From Callorhinus ursinus (taxonomy: Eukaryota > Chordata > Mammalia > Carnivora > Otariidae): DNA of 64,000 bases. Position numbers and translations under genes: made by a program. The notes under the pieces are model-generated. The model did not search any database. It was not told the DNA's origin and saw nothing but the letters and a program-made list of their open reading frames with translations. Positions 23,345 through 32,101 of the stretch are shown piece by piece. Position 1 is the stretch's first letter. Each line of letters opens with the position of its first letter. The DNA is taken from assembly GCF_003265705.1 (NCBI RefSeq), contig NW_020312902.1, positions 10,519,235-10,583,234 on the forward strand, written 5' to 3'.

Positions 23345-23995
23345 AACTAGCCAAATTGCAAAGTTTGAAGGCAAAATCTCCCTAGACTGACATCAACTGC
23401 AAGTTTAGAGGGTTACAAAAATCAGCCTCAGTTTCAATAATTTACTAGAATGATTCACAGAACTCATTAAAATCCATTACACTTACAGTTAGGGCTAATT
23501 ACAGGGAAAGGTATAGGTCAAAACCAGCCAAGAAAAGAGACACAAAGGGTAGAGTCTGGACGCTTCGAACTACTACAAAGCTGCCTTTGTCCTTGGGATA
23601 CACTATGTTCCAGGCACTGATGTGTGATGGCACAGTTGGAATATTGTTAACCAGGGAAGCTCATTCACGTTTTAGTGTTGAGAATGTTGTTGTCTAGTAT
23701 TTTTTGGTGTCCAGTGACATCCAAGTTTTAGTGTCCACATGATTGATTATCCACGAGGCTAAACACAGTCTCCAGGTTGACTGATACCAGATGATTTAAA
23801 ATGCCCACTCTAAATCACAGAACTGGTCTTTCTGGCAATGGCCAGCTTCTACTCTAAGATGTAGTATGGCCAGGCCACTGCTAAACGAAGAGAACCCTAT
23901 GAGGTATAAAATAGATTACCTCCCAAAAGCCAAGGGCAAAGACCAGATGTCTCTTTGGCTAAAATAAAATTCTTTATTACATAGTAATGTTCTGA
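23345..23995 (-). mobile_element. Ancient endogenous-retrovirus LTR, probably ERVL class, antisense
   Basis: TTTACTAGAATGATTCACAG, GCTAATTACAGGGAAAGGTA, TTGTTAACCAGGGAAGCTCA, ACATGATTGATTATCCACGA, GGTCTTTCTGGCAATGGCCA and GGCAAAGACCAGATGTCTCT match, in reverse, a long mammalian LTR that I recall with a poly-A-signal region of this form. The subfamily is not certain. It abuts the preceding MLT1-like LTR, and the pair together split the L2. Confidence 0.55.
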
Positions 23996-24079
23996 GTTTC
24001 CAGGTATTAGGGTATAGGGTTTTTGTGGGGTTTTTTGGTGGAGCGAGGGCTGGGAGGGATTATTTAGTCTACTATGTGG

Positions 24080-24345
24080 ATATTTACTAATTAATCAAAA
24101 TTTTAGTTGCACATTATATCCACATCAAATCCACATAGGTGAAGAGATCTAAATAGGAGTTAAGAAATAAAGTATATAAGAGTTGATAGTGTGCTGGATA
24201 TGAAAAAGAAAAGAAAGTGATAACGTTTATTCCTATATTTCTGGCCTAAAAAAAATGGAATGTGGGTGGTAGAGCTGAAGGGAGACCAGGTTTGGGGGAA
24301 AAGATTATACATTTGGTCCAGCACATGTTAAGTTTGCAGTTTCTT
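24080..24345 (-). mobile_element. L2 body fragment, antisense (continuation)
   Basis: AGGTTTGGGGGAAAAGATTA, CAGCACATGTTAAGTTTGCA and upstream AAATAGGAGTTAAGAAATAA follow the reverse-strand L2 order beyond the piece at 22,435-22,900. Confidence 0.6.
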
Positions 24346-24487
24346 TTCCTTTTTTTTTTTTTTTTTTTAGATCTCTAAATACCAATTTCCATGTGGCAAC
24401 TGCTCAAGAGAATCCCAAACTCAGTAGAGTTGTTTGGGTCAATGTGCTACTTATTAGAGTATTGCTTCTCCCATCCCAATCCACCTT

Positions 24488-24680
24488 AAAAAAAAAAAAA
24501 AAAAGATTTTATTTATTTGAAAGAGAGAGAGAGGGCCAGAGGAAGCACGCGTGGGGAGGAAAGGGAGAAGCAGGCTCCCCATTCACAGGGAGCCCAACAC
24601 GTGACTCCATCCCAGGACCCTGGGATCATGTCCTGAGCCAAAGGCAGACACTTCACCGACTGAGCCACCCAGGCGCCCCT
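24488..24680 (-). mobile_element. tRNA-Lys-derived carnivore SINE
   Basis: Antisense copy ending GACTGAGCCACCCAGGCGCC. Perfect target duplication CAATCCACCTT at 24,477-24,487 and 24,681-24,691. A 148-codon plus frame at 24,393-24,839 reads straight through this SINE and is not a gene. Confidence 0.95.
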
Positions 24681-24691
24681 CAATCCACCTT

Positions 24692-25014
24692 TTATTGCCT
24701 ACATAAAGGTGGACCCTGTAACTATTTCTTGTTTGCCAGCTGGATCAATGTCAAGCATGAAAGTAGAGGGACCCGGAAGGACCTGGAGGAGGAAGGGGTC
24801 AGTCTTCCCAGTGCTGGTGTTCTCACTCAACGTTCCTGAACTGGACAGCCCTTGCAGTGCCGTTCTGCAGCACAGGTGGGCAGGGCACCCCCAGGTGCTT
24901 CTCCAGGCAGACTTGCAGGCAGGTTTTCAACGAGTTTTAATGAGGGCACCTCCCTAAGCCTGTTCCCCTGACACCCCAGAAGATAGATTCCCAGCAAGTT
25001 TCTGGGGTGTAGCA
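24692..25014. other. Moderately GC-rich unique sequence
   Basis: About 320 bp richer in G+C than its surroundings (for example GACCCGGAAGGACCTGGAGG). It lies immediately left of the LTR pair and could be retroviral or unique; I cannot assign it. Confidence 0.35.
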
Positions 25015-25062
25015 TCTCAACCAAGGGCAAGTGGCCCCAGAATGTATCAATTTTGCATATTA

Positions 25063-25253
25063 TTTTTTTTTCAAAGATTTTATTTATTCGAGAGAGAGAG
25101 AATGAGAGAGAGAGCATGAGAGGGAAGAGGGTCAGAGGGAGAAGCAGACTCCCTGCCGAGCAGGGAGCCTGATGTGGGACTCGATCCCGGGACTCCAGGA
25201 TCATGACCTGAGCCGAAGGCAGTCGCTTAACTGACTGAGCCACCCAGGCGCCC
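25063..25253 (-). mobile_element. tRNA-Lys-derived carnivore SINE, first of a tandem pair
   Basis: A well-conserved copy: GGGACTCGATCCCGGGACTC and head end GAGCCACCCAGGCGCCCC. It sits directly against the T-rich tail of the next SINE, which suggests insertion into that tail. Confidence 0.94.
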
Positions 25254-25461
25254 CTATTTTATTTATTTTTAAAAGATTTTATTTATTTATTTGAGAGAGA
25301 GTGAGAGAGAGAGAGAGAGAACACATACACATGGGGGAGGGGAGGGAGAAGCAGATTCCCTGCTGAGCAGGGAGCCTGATGTGGGGCTGGATCCCAGGAC
25401 CCTGGGATCATGACTGTAGCTGAAGACAGATGCTTAACTGAGTGAACCACTCATGTACCCC
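25254..25461 (-). mobile_element. tRNA-Lys-derived carnivore SINE, second of a tandem pair
   Basis: A more diverged copy (head GAGTGAACCACTCATGTACC), hence likely the older insertion. The LTR words GCATAT (left of the pair) and GCATACTGATTG (right) suggest a short target duplication around the pair. Confidence 0.92.
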
Positions 25462-25926
25462 AAGCATACTGATTGTTTTAAATAAAAGTTACTTAAGAGC
25501 CTGTGTAAGAACTCTCAAACCCTCTTCTGTTCTCCTGGAAAAAGGAAATAAATCTCCCAAGTGAAAGGTACTTTCCCAGTACCAGGAAGTAAAGAGACAT
25601 TTTTATCAGAAATGGGAAATTTAGAGCCAAGAGGGCTTACCTTTTGCTAATTTACTACCCCAGTCCAAATTCTATTTAGAATTCCTTACTAATTGAAGCT
25701 CCCAAAGTTTTCTTTCTCCTGTCAATTTCCCACATATTTGTCTTTTTGTCTAAAAAGCACAAAAAATGCCTGACTTGGTCATTTCTTTATGTCTCAATTT
25801 CATTACTAGGTCTCCGTGTGAATGTAATAAAACTATGGTTATTTCTCCGGTTAATCTGTTTCATTTAAATTTAATTCTTAGTCCAGTTGGAAGACCTTAA
25901 GGAGGAAGAATTTTTCCTTCCCTTCA

Positions 25927-26799
25927 ATCGTAACGAAAGCTCTTGTGTTAGAGAAGCCGGAACAGACTGAAGAGGAAAGAACAAGGAAGAACGTCAAGAA
26001 AATTCTGAAAATCAGTTTTATTGTCAAAAGAGGGAAGAAAATGTGAGAAGTTACATGCTTATCCAGCTAATTTATGCAGCTTTACTTTTAGCTCTTCAAT
26101 TCTGGGATTTCTACCTCTAGATTCTGTGGAATTTCCCAAGGTCAGATCTCAAGATGTTACTGAGGCAGCCCCAGACATATCTCAGGATATTCACTGGGCT
26201 TCTGACATGCCAGTGATGCTACTGCAGGAGGCAAATCACCACAGGGCATAAGTGTCCAGCAATACCTTATCCCAAAGCCAGGAAACTGTTGGGATGGTCC
26301 CCAGAATAGGAAGATACCATTTGATGACCCCACAAGAAATTTATCTTTATTAACAAAAATGCAGCTCTGAGGGACATCTCAATAGGAAGAGATGCTATTT
26401 CTGTTAATGTAGCCAGGGTTCAATAATAACAAACCCACTATTTTATGTGCCAAGCCACAGTGACATCCTGTTTTCCAAAACAATCTGTCTCATTAACTGA
26501 AACCGTCTATTTCCCTCCCATTAACTCCCTTGATTCTGCAACTCGAGTAAATACAAACTGATATATATATACTTTCCATGTGATCTTGAAATCCTGTTTT
26601 GCTATGCTTTTTGTTTTTATAGAGTGAGTTTCACGATAAAAGGTTGCAAACCATCACTTGCTACTTGCTCACCGCAGTAATTTAGCATCTAATAGCCATA
26701 ACTCACAAGTATGAGGAAATGCCGAAGCTAGGCAGATGATGATGGGGCACAAACAGGAAATGACTTTAAAAGGGGAGCAAACTGTGGCCAAAGGGGCTG
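25927..26799. other. Sequence between two related LTRs; no retroviral gene visible
   Basis: If the flanking LTRs belong to one provirus, this 0.87 kb would be a heavily deleted internal region. Frames are short (76 codons at most, 26,021-26,251) and show no gag, protease, polymerase or envelope features that I can recognise. It could equally be unique DNA between independent insertions. Confidence 0.4.
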
Positions 26800-27359
26800 A
26801 GGGCAGGCTGCCCCAACATGTTCCTAATGGCATATTGATTATTTTGAATTGAAGCTACTTGGGAATGTCCGGGAAACATCCAGCGCAAGAACACTCTGAC
26901 CCTCTTCTGTCCCCCTGAAAACAGGAAACACATCTCCTGTATGAAAAATACCATCCCTATTCTAAGAAATAAAATGACATCCTCATCACCAGAGATAGAA
27001 ACTCTAAAGTCGAAGAAGCTGTAGAAACAAACCTTGTTATTTTTTTCTAATCTATTTTCTCAACCTAAATTTTGCTTAAAATCCCTTACTAATTAAAGCT
27101 CCAAACACCTGTTTTCTCTATCCTGTCAATTTTTCACAATTTATTGTCTGTGTCTAACATGTATAAAAACTTACTGCCTTGGTCATTTCTTTGGGTCTCG
27201 ATTTCATTATTGGGCCTCCATGTGCGTGTAATAAAACTTTGTGGTTTTTTTTTTTTTTTCCTCTTGTTAACCTCCCTCATGTTAATTTAATTCCCAAACC
27301 AGCTAGAAGAACTCTGGAGCAGGGAAGGATGGGGGAGAAAATTTTTTTCTTCCCCAGCA
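26800..27359 (+). mobile_element. Ancient ERV LTR, right member of a pair
   Basis: GAGGGCAGGCTGCCCCAACA, GGCATATTGATTATTTTGAA, TGACCCTCTTCTGTCCCCCT, CCCTTACTAATTAAAGCTCC, GTATAAAAACTTACTGCCTT (TATA-like), GGTCATTTCTTTGGGTCTCG, GTGCGTGTAATAAAACTTTG (poly-A signal) and an end CTTCCCCAGCA. It parallels the left LTR along almost its whole length but with many substitutions and small indels, so both are old. Confidence 0.68.
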
Positions 27360-27489
27360 CAGTTCAGAAATGGGAATCAAGCTGAAGAAACATGCTCCAA
27401 GAGTACATGAGAAGGAAATATAAGAAAAAACTCAAAGGCAGATTATTGGTGGATGTTGGCTACACTGAAGAGGGGCAGCGGATGTTTTG

Positions 27490-27625
27490 TAATACTAGTA
27501 ATAATAATAATGACTATAAGACTGATATTACTACTCTTTTACTAAGTGCCGTGTGCTGTGATGTCATGCATTGTGCCAAAGGCTTTGCAAGGTGATCTTA
27601 GTTGTGCACATAAAAGTTCATATTC
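27490..27625 (-). mobile_element. Probable MIR fragment, antisense
   Basis: AATAATAATAATGACTATAA, TTTTACTAAGTGCCGTGTGC and AAAGGCTTTGCAAGGTGATC match the antisense MIR start. Confidence 0.5.
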
Positions 27626-27839
27626 AGCATATGGAGTACACTGTGCAATGGGAAAATTATTTAACTTAGTCTAAAAATGTGTAAAATGTGACTAAGTTCA
27701 CAAAGTGGGTTTAAATTGGTAAATACAGATTTTAACCGTAAGTACAGCAGATTTTAGGGAGTAAATTTTTGCTGTCCTGCAGGATTTGGATTGATAAGGG
27801 TCTCTGTGAATTTTTCCTAATCATTTCCTAATCATTCCA

Positions 27840-27985
27840 TGAATGAACTGTGTGACTCAGAATCAGAAAGGGAAAGCAGTATTTCCTTTCATGCAACTTT
27901 CTGCAAGTTTCCCTGTCTGTAAAATGAAGAGGTTGGACTAGGTGATTGCTCTGGTCCTCTCTCAAGTTAACATTTTACCATTCTC
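27840..27985 (+). mobile_element. MIR-family (MIR3-like) fragment
   Basis: GTTTCCCTGTCTGTAAAATG, AAGAGGTTGGACTAGGTGAT and CTCTGGTCCTCTCTCAAGTT follow the CORE-SINE tail pattern. Confidence 0.6.
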
Positions 27986-28676
27986 CTTGCTGCAAGCTTT
28001 TGTAGAGAGACTACTTGATTTCCTTCTGCTGCCACCAGGCAAAGTAAACTCTAAACAGTCCTTCTCAGTTGTAGACCAGAATGAATACATGAAAGAAAGA
28101 ATGACTCAGGATCATAGCTCACAATGCTGTTTCAGATACCAGAGGAATAAAGGTATATGCAAGGTACGGAGTGAGAACCAAACTTTCTCTGATGTCCCTG
28201 GACTCTGGGGTGTCAGTCCACGCAGAGAACACTAAGGCTGGGAGGAATCCACAGATAGAGAAAATCAGCCTCCAAATGCTCTTGCTGCAACAATCTCTTG
28301 ATTTTTTTTCTTTCATCTTGATTTTCCAACATCTAATAACTCTGGAGTTCAGAAAATTCACCACCTTGTACTCAGGGGCAACTAACCAACTGAAGTGGAG
28401 AAAGAAGGTCTTAGCAGGCCCTCTCTACCCCTCTGTATGGCCAGAGCCTTTGTCTGCAGCAGACACTGATGGGCTCCGCGATCCATTTTCAACTCACACC
28501 ACCTGCCGACATGTGAACTCTCTTAGGCAAAGAGTTCTTTGCAGGAATACTGAGTAGGTGTAACAGAGAGCACCTGCTAGCACTGATTTATTTACGGTGG
28601 CCTGCTACCAGGCCAGGGCAAGAAATTACCCAAGAGATTCCCAAACACACATACTTGGATTTATATACTTACATAA
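27986..28676. other. Unique sequence, no gene recognised
   Basis: A 128-codon plus frame at 28,171-28,557 and a 97-codon frame at 27,942-28,235 overlap in different phases. Neither resembles a known family, and composition is ordinary. Confidence 0.4.
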
Positions 28677-28691
28677 AACCTTACACTCCTT

Positions 28692-28878
28692 GGGGCGCCT
28701 GGGTGGCTCAGTCGTTAAGCGTCTGCCTTCGGCTCAGGTCATGATCCCAGGGTCCTAGGATCAAGCCCCACATCAGGCTCCCTGCTCGGCTGGAAGCCTG
28801 CTTCTCCCTCTCCCACTCCCCCTGCTCGTGTTTCCTGTCTCTGTCAAATAAATAAATAAAATCTTTAAAAAAAAAAAC
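28692..28878 (+). mobile_element. tRNA-Lys-derived carnivore SINE, well preserved
   Basis: The head GGGGCGCCTGGGTGGCTCAG is close to what I remember as consensus, with CTGCCTTCGGCTCAGGTCAT and an AAATAAATAAATAAAATC tail. Perfect 15-bp target duplication AACCTTACACTCCTT at 28,677-28,691 and 28,879-28,893. Probably one of the youngest insertions here. Confidence 0.97.
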
Positions 28879-29170
28879 AACCTTACACTCCTTTGAAAGT
28901 TCCACTCAGCTTCCCTCTGAAGTCAATCTGCACCACCATCTGGTTGGTCCTTCTCAGTACTTACACATTTTTTTCCCATTAAATTAGGTCTGTCTATCCA
29001 ATTCCTTAAATTACTATGTTATTAAAATGTAAAAGTGGTTTGGGGTCTTTTCCTTCTCTGACTATAATCCTAATGCTGCTTGGTTTTCTTTTAAATGTGA
29101 ACAAATCAAATTTACTTTTGAGATGCAAATGAACACGCTCATTTTTCATTTTAAGTCACTACCTGTTCTT

Positions 29171-29360
29171 TTTTTAAAGATTTTATTTATTTGACAGAGA
29201 ATGAGAGGGAGCACAAGCAGGGGAAGCAGCAGAGGGAGAGGGAAAAGCAGGCTCCCCACTGAGCAGAGAGCCCCAATGCAGGGCTGGATCCCAGGACCCT
29301 GCGATCAGGACCTGAGCTGAAGGCAGACGCTTAACCCAACTGAGGCATGCAGGCACACCC
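29171..29360 (-). mobile_element. tRNA-Lys-derived carnivore SINE
   Basis: Antisense copy: GATTTTATTTATTTGACAGA, GGCTGGATCCCAGGACCCTG and a decayed head CTGAGGCATGCAGGCACACC. Imperfect target duplication ACCTGTTCTT (29,161-29,170) versus CCCTGTCCTT (29,363-29,372). Confidence 0.92.
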
Positions 29361-29372
29361 CTCCCTGTCCTT

Positions 29373-29773
29373 AAATTCAAAACTCTTCCCTCACTGTACT
29401 TGCCTTCTTGGTTTTGATATCTTTTTTTCCATTTTTGTTTTTTGGTTCTTTTTCTTTTTTTTTTTTTTTTGCAAGCCTCTTATAGTTTGCTAATTCCAAA
29501 AATTTGATAAACTTTGATTTTTATTTCTCTCCCGGTAAAAAATGCTCAAGCAGTGTATTTATTGTGGGGAAAGGTAAAAGGCAGGCCTTGGGTACACAGA
29601 ATACTAAATTCTACTTTGTAGCCCAAACACCATATATCTTACCCCCAAGCCTTTTAAAGTATGTTAACTATGTTAAAAGAGTTCTTTCTGTAAATAACTC
29701 ACATATAGTTAAGCTGAACCCAAGCAAACCTTGGCTCTTTCTCCTTCTATTTCAACAGATTGTTAAAGACGAT
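29373..29773. other. Unique sequence ending in a splice-acceptor-like motif
   Basis: A T-rich run lies at 29,448-29,470. TTCTCCTTCTATTTCAACAG-like sequence at 29,739-29,758 is a good polypyrimidine tract plus AG. The plus frame 29,504-29,908 (134 codons) spans it, but its product is not recognised. No exon can be claimed from this alone. Confidence 0.35.
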
Positions 29774-29811
29774 ATGCAAATATCCAGATTGGGTTTCGTT
29801 TTCGCTTTTTC
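29774..29811. promoter_or_regulatory. Candidate octamer plus interferon-response (ISRE/IRF) composite site
   Basis: ATGCAAAT, the POU/octamer motif, is at 29,774-29,781. Ten bases later the minus strand of 29,791-29,811 reads GCGAAAACGAAACC within a run of three GAAA cores. Two cores are spaced six bases apart as GAAANNGAAAC, the arrangement bound by IRF-family factors and ISGF3. Both of its CpGs are intact. It lies about 130 bp left of a GC-richer block. Regulatory function is inference from motifs only. Confidence 0.4.
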
Positions 29812-29939
29812 ACCTCTAAGAAAAAACAGTGCAGCTCCACCGTTGATAGAGACTGGGATTTGGACAAGAGTGAGTGAGCCAAGTTCTCAGTTACCCATTT
29901 TGGCTTAATTCATCAATTTTGGGAAAGTGTAAAGCAACC

Positions 29940-30165
29940 CCTTTTCCCTCAGCGCCATGGCCCTGGGGCAGGCCCCAGAGAGGTTCGCAGCTCTACCTGG
30001 CCTTTCTCATCAACTGCCTTTTCCTCGGCTGCGCCTGGTAACTGCTCGCCCTGGAAGCAGTGGCTGTGCGGTTGTCCTGGGCAGACCAGGAGCCGGAGAC
30101 CCCTCGCAACTGCGCTTTGTCTCATTTCCCGCCATTCCCTGCTTCTCCAATCCCTGACACTTAAA
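29940..30165. promoter_or_regulatory. GC- and CpG-richer block, possible weak promoter
   Basis: I count ten CpGs in about 220 bp at roughly 60% G+C, well above the neighbouring DNA but below strict CpG-island ratios by my estimate (observed/expected near 0.5). TTTCCCGCC, a good E2F-type site, lies at 30,125-30,133. A 66-codon frame starts at the ATG at 29,957 (context CAGCGCCATGG, favourable for initiation) but its product is not recognised. It could be a 5' exon of an unseen transcript, a dead promoter or chance. Confidence 0.35.
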
Positions 30166-30554
30166 AGTGGTTGTCAGTTTGTTAAACTGAAACACTTGTT
30201 GTGGGTTTTGGACTACGTCTCCTACGGATGACACACTTGGCCCAGCTGTGTAAACAGGCTCATCTGCACAGAACCTTTCTAGCTCTGCCTCTTCCCCCAA
30301 CAGACCCTCACACCTCAGGGTCCGCCCACCTTTTAATCCGTATTTCATAAGCAAGATCCTCATTACGATCCAAGGTTTTAGGATTTCTGAAAAGTCAGCT
30401 GTGGGTTGAGTAATTCTTCCCCATCTGCTCCTTTTCAGAGACTAATGGACTCTGCCAGGATGGGGTTGAATCTCTTTAACCTCTCTGCCATGAGGTCTTT
30501 CTAGATAATGAGCTGTGAAAAGAAACAGGCTTAAAAGCGCTAGAATCACCCAAG
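30166..30554. other. Unique sequence, nothing recognised
   Basis: Scattered CpGs persist to about 30,370. A 117-codon minus frame (30,010-30,363) overlaps the GC block and has no recognisable features. Confidence 0.4.
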
Positions 30555-30685
30555 ATTTGAGGCTTTGAGAAGTTAAAATAATCTACAACCCAAGATCACC
30601 TGTGGAGAGGTGATGGGCCCAAGGTTTAAACCAGGCACTTCAACCCTAGAGACAAGGGTCTTAATCACTCTACCACGTTATTTTC
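30555..30685 (-). mobile_element. MIR fragment, antisense
   Basis: GAGGCTTTGAGAAGTTAAAA, CCCAAGATCACCTGTGGAGA, CCCAAGGTTTAAACCAGGCA and GGTCTTAATCACTCTACCAC follow the antisense MIR order to its end. Confidence 0.72.
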
Positions 30686-31133
30686 CCAGGCTTCCCCCCC
30701 CCGGGAGTCCAGCTGAAAACTATTTTTCAACAGTGACTGGAGCACGTATGAGACCCTGCACATATGTGTGTGAGTGTGCGCTCCATCCAGCTCTTGGGAA
30801 CAAATATCTAAAACCCACACCTGTGACGGTGCAGGGCCCATCCATCTTTGCTGCTCCGTGGTGTTGGCACACCCAGGACCAAGCAACATCTACGGTGCTC
30901 CTTCCTGAGACTTCCTTTGTGAAACTTCTTCCGTGCTTAGATCAGGCTTTTGCTCCAAATGCAACCGCGGCAGTTCTACCTGGTGCCATGTGACGTACTC
31001 ATGCTGCTAAAATGAACCCCCTCTCAAAGGTGAATTCAAATCACTAATCATCAGTGGCATTTCCAAATTGTTCATTAGTATTTTAGAATGGCCCAGAATC
31101 AATGGTGTTTAGTCACAAGAAAGGGAATTCTTT
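30686..31133. other. Unique sequence, nothing recognised
   Basis: A 127-codon plus frame from 30,610 to 30,993 begins in the MIR and is not recognised. Confidence 0.4.
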
Positions 31134-31148
31134 AAGACTCGTTATTTT

Positions 31149-31344
31149 GGGGGCGCCTGGGTGGCTCAGTTGGTTGGGCGACTGCCTTGGGCTCGGGTCA
31201 TGATCCTGGAGTCTCGGGATCGAGTCCCACATCGGGCTTCCTGCTCGGCGGGGAGTCCGCTTCTCCCTCTGACCCTCTTCCCTCTTGTGCTTTCTATCTC
31301 TCATTCTCTCTCTCTCAAATAAATAAATAAAATCTTTAAAAAAA
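31149..31344 (+). mobile_element. tRNA-Lys-derived carnivore SINE, well preserved
   Basis: Head GGGGCGCCTGGGTGGCTCAG, GTCTCGGGATCGAGTCCCAC (intact B-box region) and tail AAATAAATAAATAAAATC. The flanks AAGACTCGTTATTTT (31,134-31,148) and AAGACATTATTTT (31,345-31,357) are a slightly altered target duplication. Confidence 0.95.
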
Positions 31345-31358
31345 AAGACATTATTTTA

Positions 31359-31845
31359 GCTTGTCCTAGCTATGTTTACCAGTTTGTGTGCGTGCATTCC
31401 TGCCTTTATATATACCTGTATAAAGGCATACGTGTATATGTACATAAATATGTGTTATTTGGGGGACGTTCTACAGAAATACTGAAAGCTCTTTCTGCTG
31501 TGTGTGGAGTCATTTCCTTCTAAGACAAGGCATTTTTAAGAACATATGTAGAAAACCTTGTTATCTTTCTCAAAAGCAATCTCATTTTGGGAAACAGAAT
31601 AATAAAAGGTAAGTGACAAACTTGAGATGGGAATTGAATTAAGAATCAGTCCTGTTTCTAATGGCTTGTGTGAATGTATATTCCAGCATGTTCATGGCAT
31701 AAATTATAGCTATAGAAACGGGTAATGGTAAAAGTTGAAAAATACTAAACTACCCTCTGTTTAGCCTTCATTTATCAAGCTGTTCCTTCAGTGAAAACAT
31801 GTCCTATACCATTTCACTCAAGAATTCTATCCTAAGAGTTTAACC
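31359..31845. other. Unique AT-rich sequence, nothing recognised
   Basis: Contains an ATATGTACATAAATATG-type stretch near 31,435. No gene or repeat recognised. Confidence 0.45.
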
Positions 31846-31858
31846 AAGAAAAATACTT

Positions 31859-32067
31859 ATTTTTTTAAAGGAATTTTTATTTATTCATTTGAGACAGAGA
31901 GATACAGAGAGAGAGAGAGCAGGAACAGTGGGGGAGAGGCAGAGGGAGAGGGAGACGCAGACTCCTTGCTGAGCAGGGAGCCGGACGCGGGGCTCAATCC
32001 CAGGACCCTGGGATCATGACCTGAGCTGAAGGCAGACGCTTAACCATCTGAGCCACCCAGGTGCCCT
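31859..32067 (-). mobile_element. tRNA-Lys-derived carnivore SINE
   Basis: Antisense copy with GAGCAGGGAGCCGGACGCGG, CAATCCCAGGACCCTGGGAT and head end GAGCCACCCAGGTGCCCT. Target duplication AAGAAAAATACTT (31,846-31,858) versus AAGAAAAATGCTT (32,068-32,080), one mismatch. Confidence 0.95.
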
Positions 32068-32101
32068 AAGAAAAATGCTTTTTAAAACTCTGTAGAAATA
32101 G

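Larger units (their letters stand above)
25015..25926 (+). mobile_element. Ancient ERV LTR, left member of a pair, split by two SINEs
   Basis: Parallel phrases are shared with the LTR at 26,800-27,359: GGGCAAGTGGCCCCAGAATG, CATACTGATTGTTTTAAATA, CAAACCCTCTTCTGTTCTCC, TTCCTTACTAATTGAAGCTC, GACTTGGTCATTTCTTTATG, GTGTGAATGTAATAAAACTA (poly-A signal) and a pyrimidine end CTTCCCTTCA. The layout of promoter-like AAAAAGCACAAAAAATGC, AATAAA and terminal CA suits a class I type LTR; that class is inference. Two tandem antisense SINEs occupy 25,063-25,461. Confidence 0.65.

Noticed and set aside
24393..24839. 148-codon plus-strand frame
   Set aside because: Its middle is a poly-A/SINE read-through (24,488-24,680), so it is a chance frame across a repeat insertion.
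28171..28557. 128-codon plus-strand frame
   Set aside because: No recognisable domain or splice context, and it is overlapped by another frame of similar length. Consistent with chance in non-coding DNA.
28692..28765. Possible tRNA gene in the SINE head
   Set aside because: The A- and B-box-like words belong to the tRNA-Lys-derived SINE. There is no foldable mature tRNA with an intact anticodon arm, and a SINE body and tail follow directly.
29504..29908. 134-codon plus-strand frame spanning a splice-acceptor-like tract
   Set aside because: The product resembles nothing I know, starts in AT-rich DNA after a T run, and no donor site or neighbouring exon is visible. Kept only as context for the regulatory candidate.
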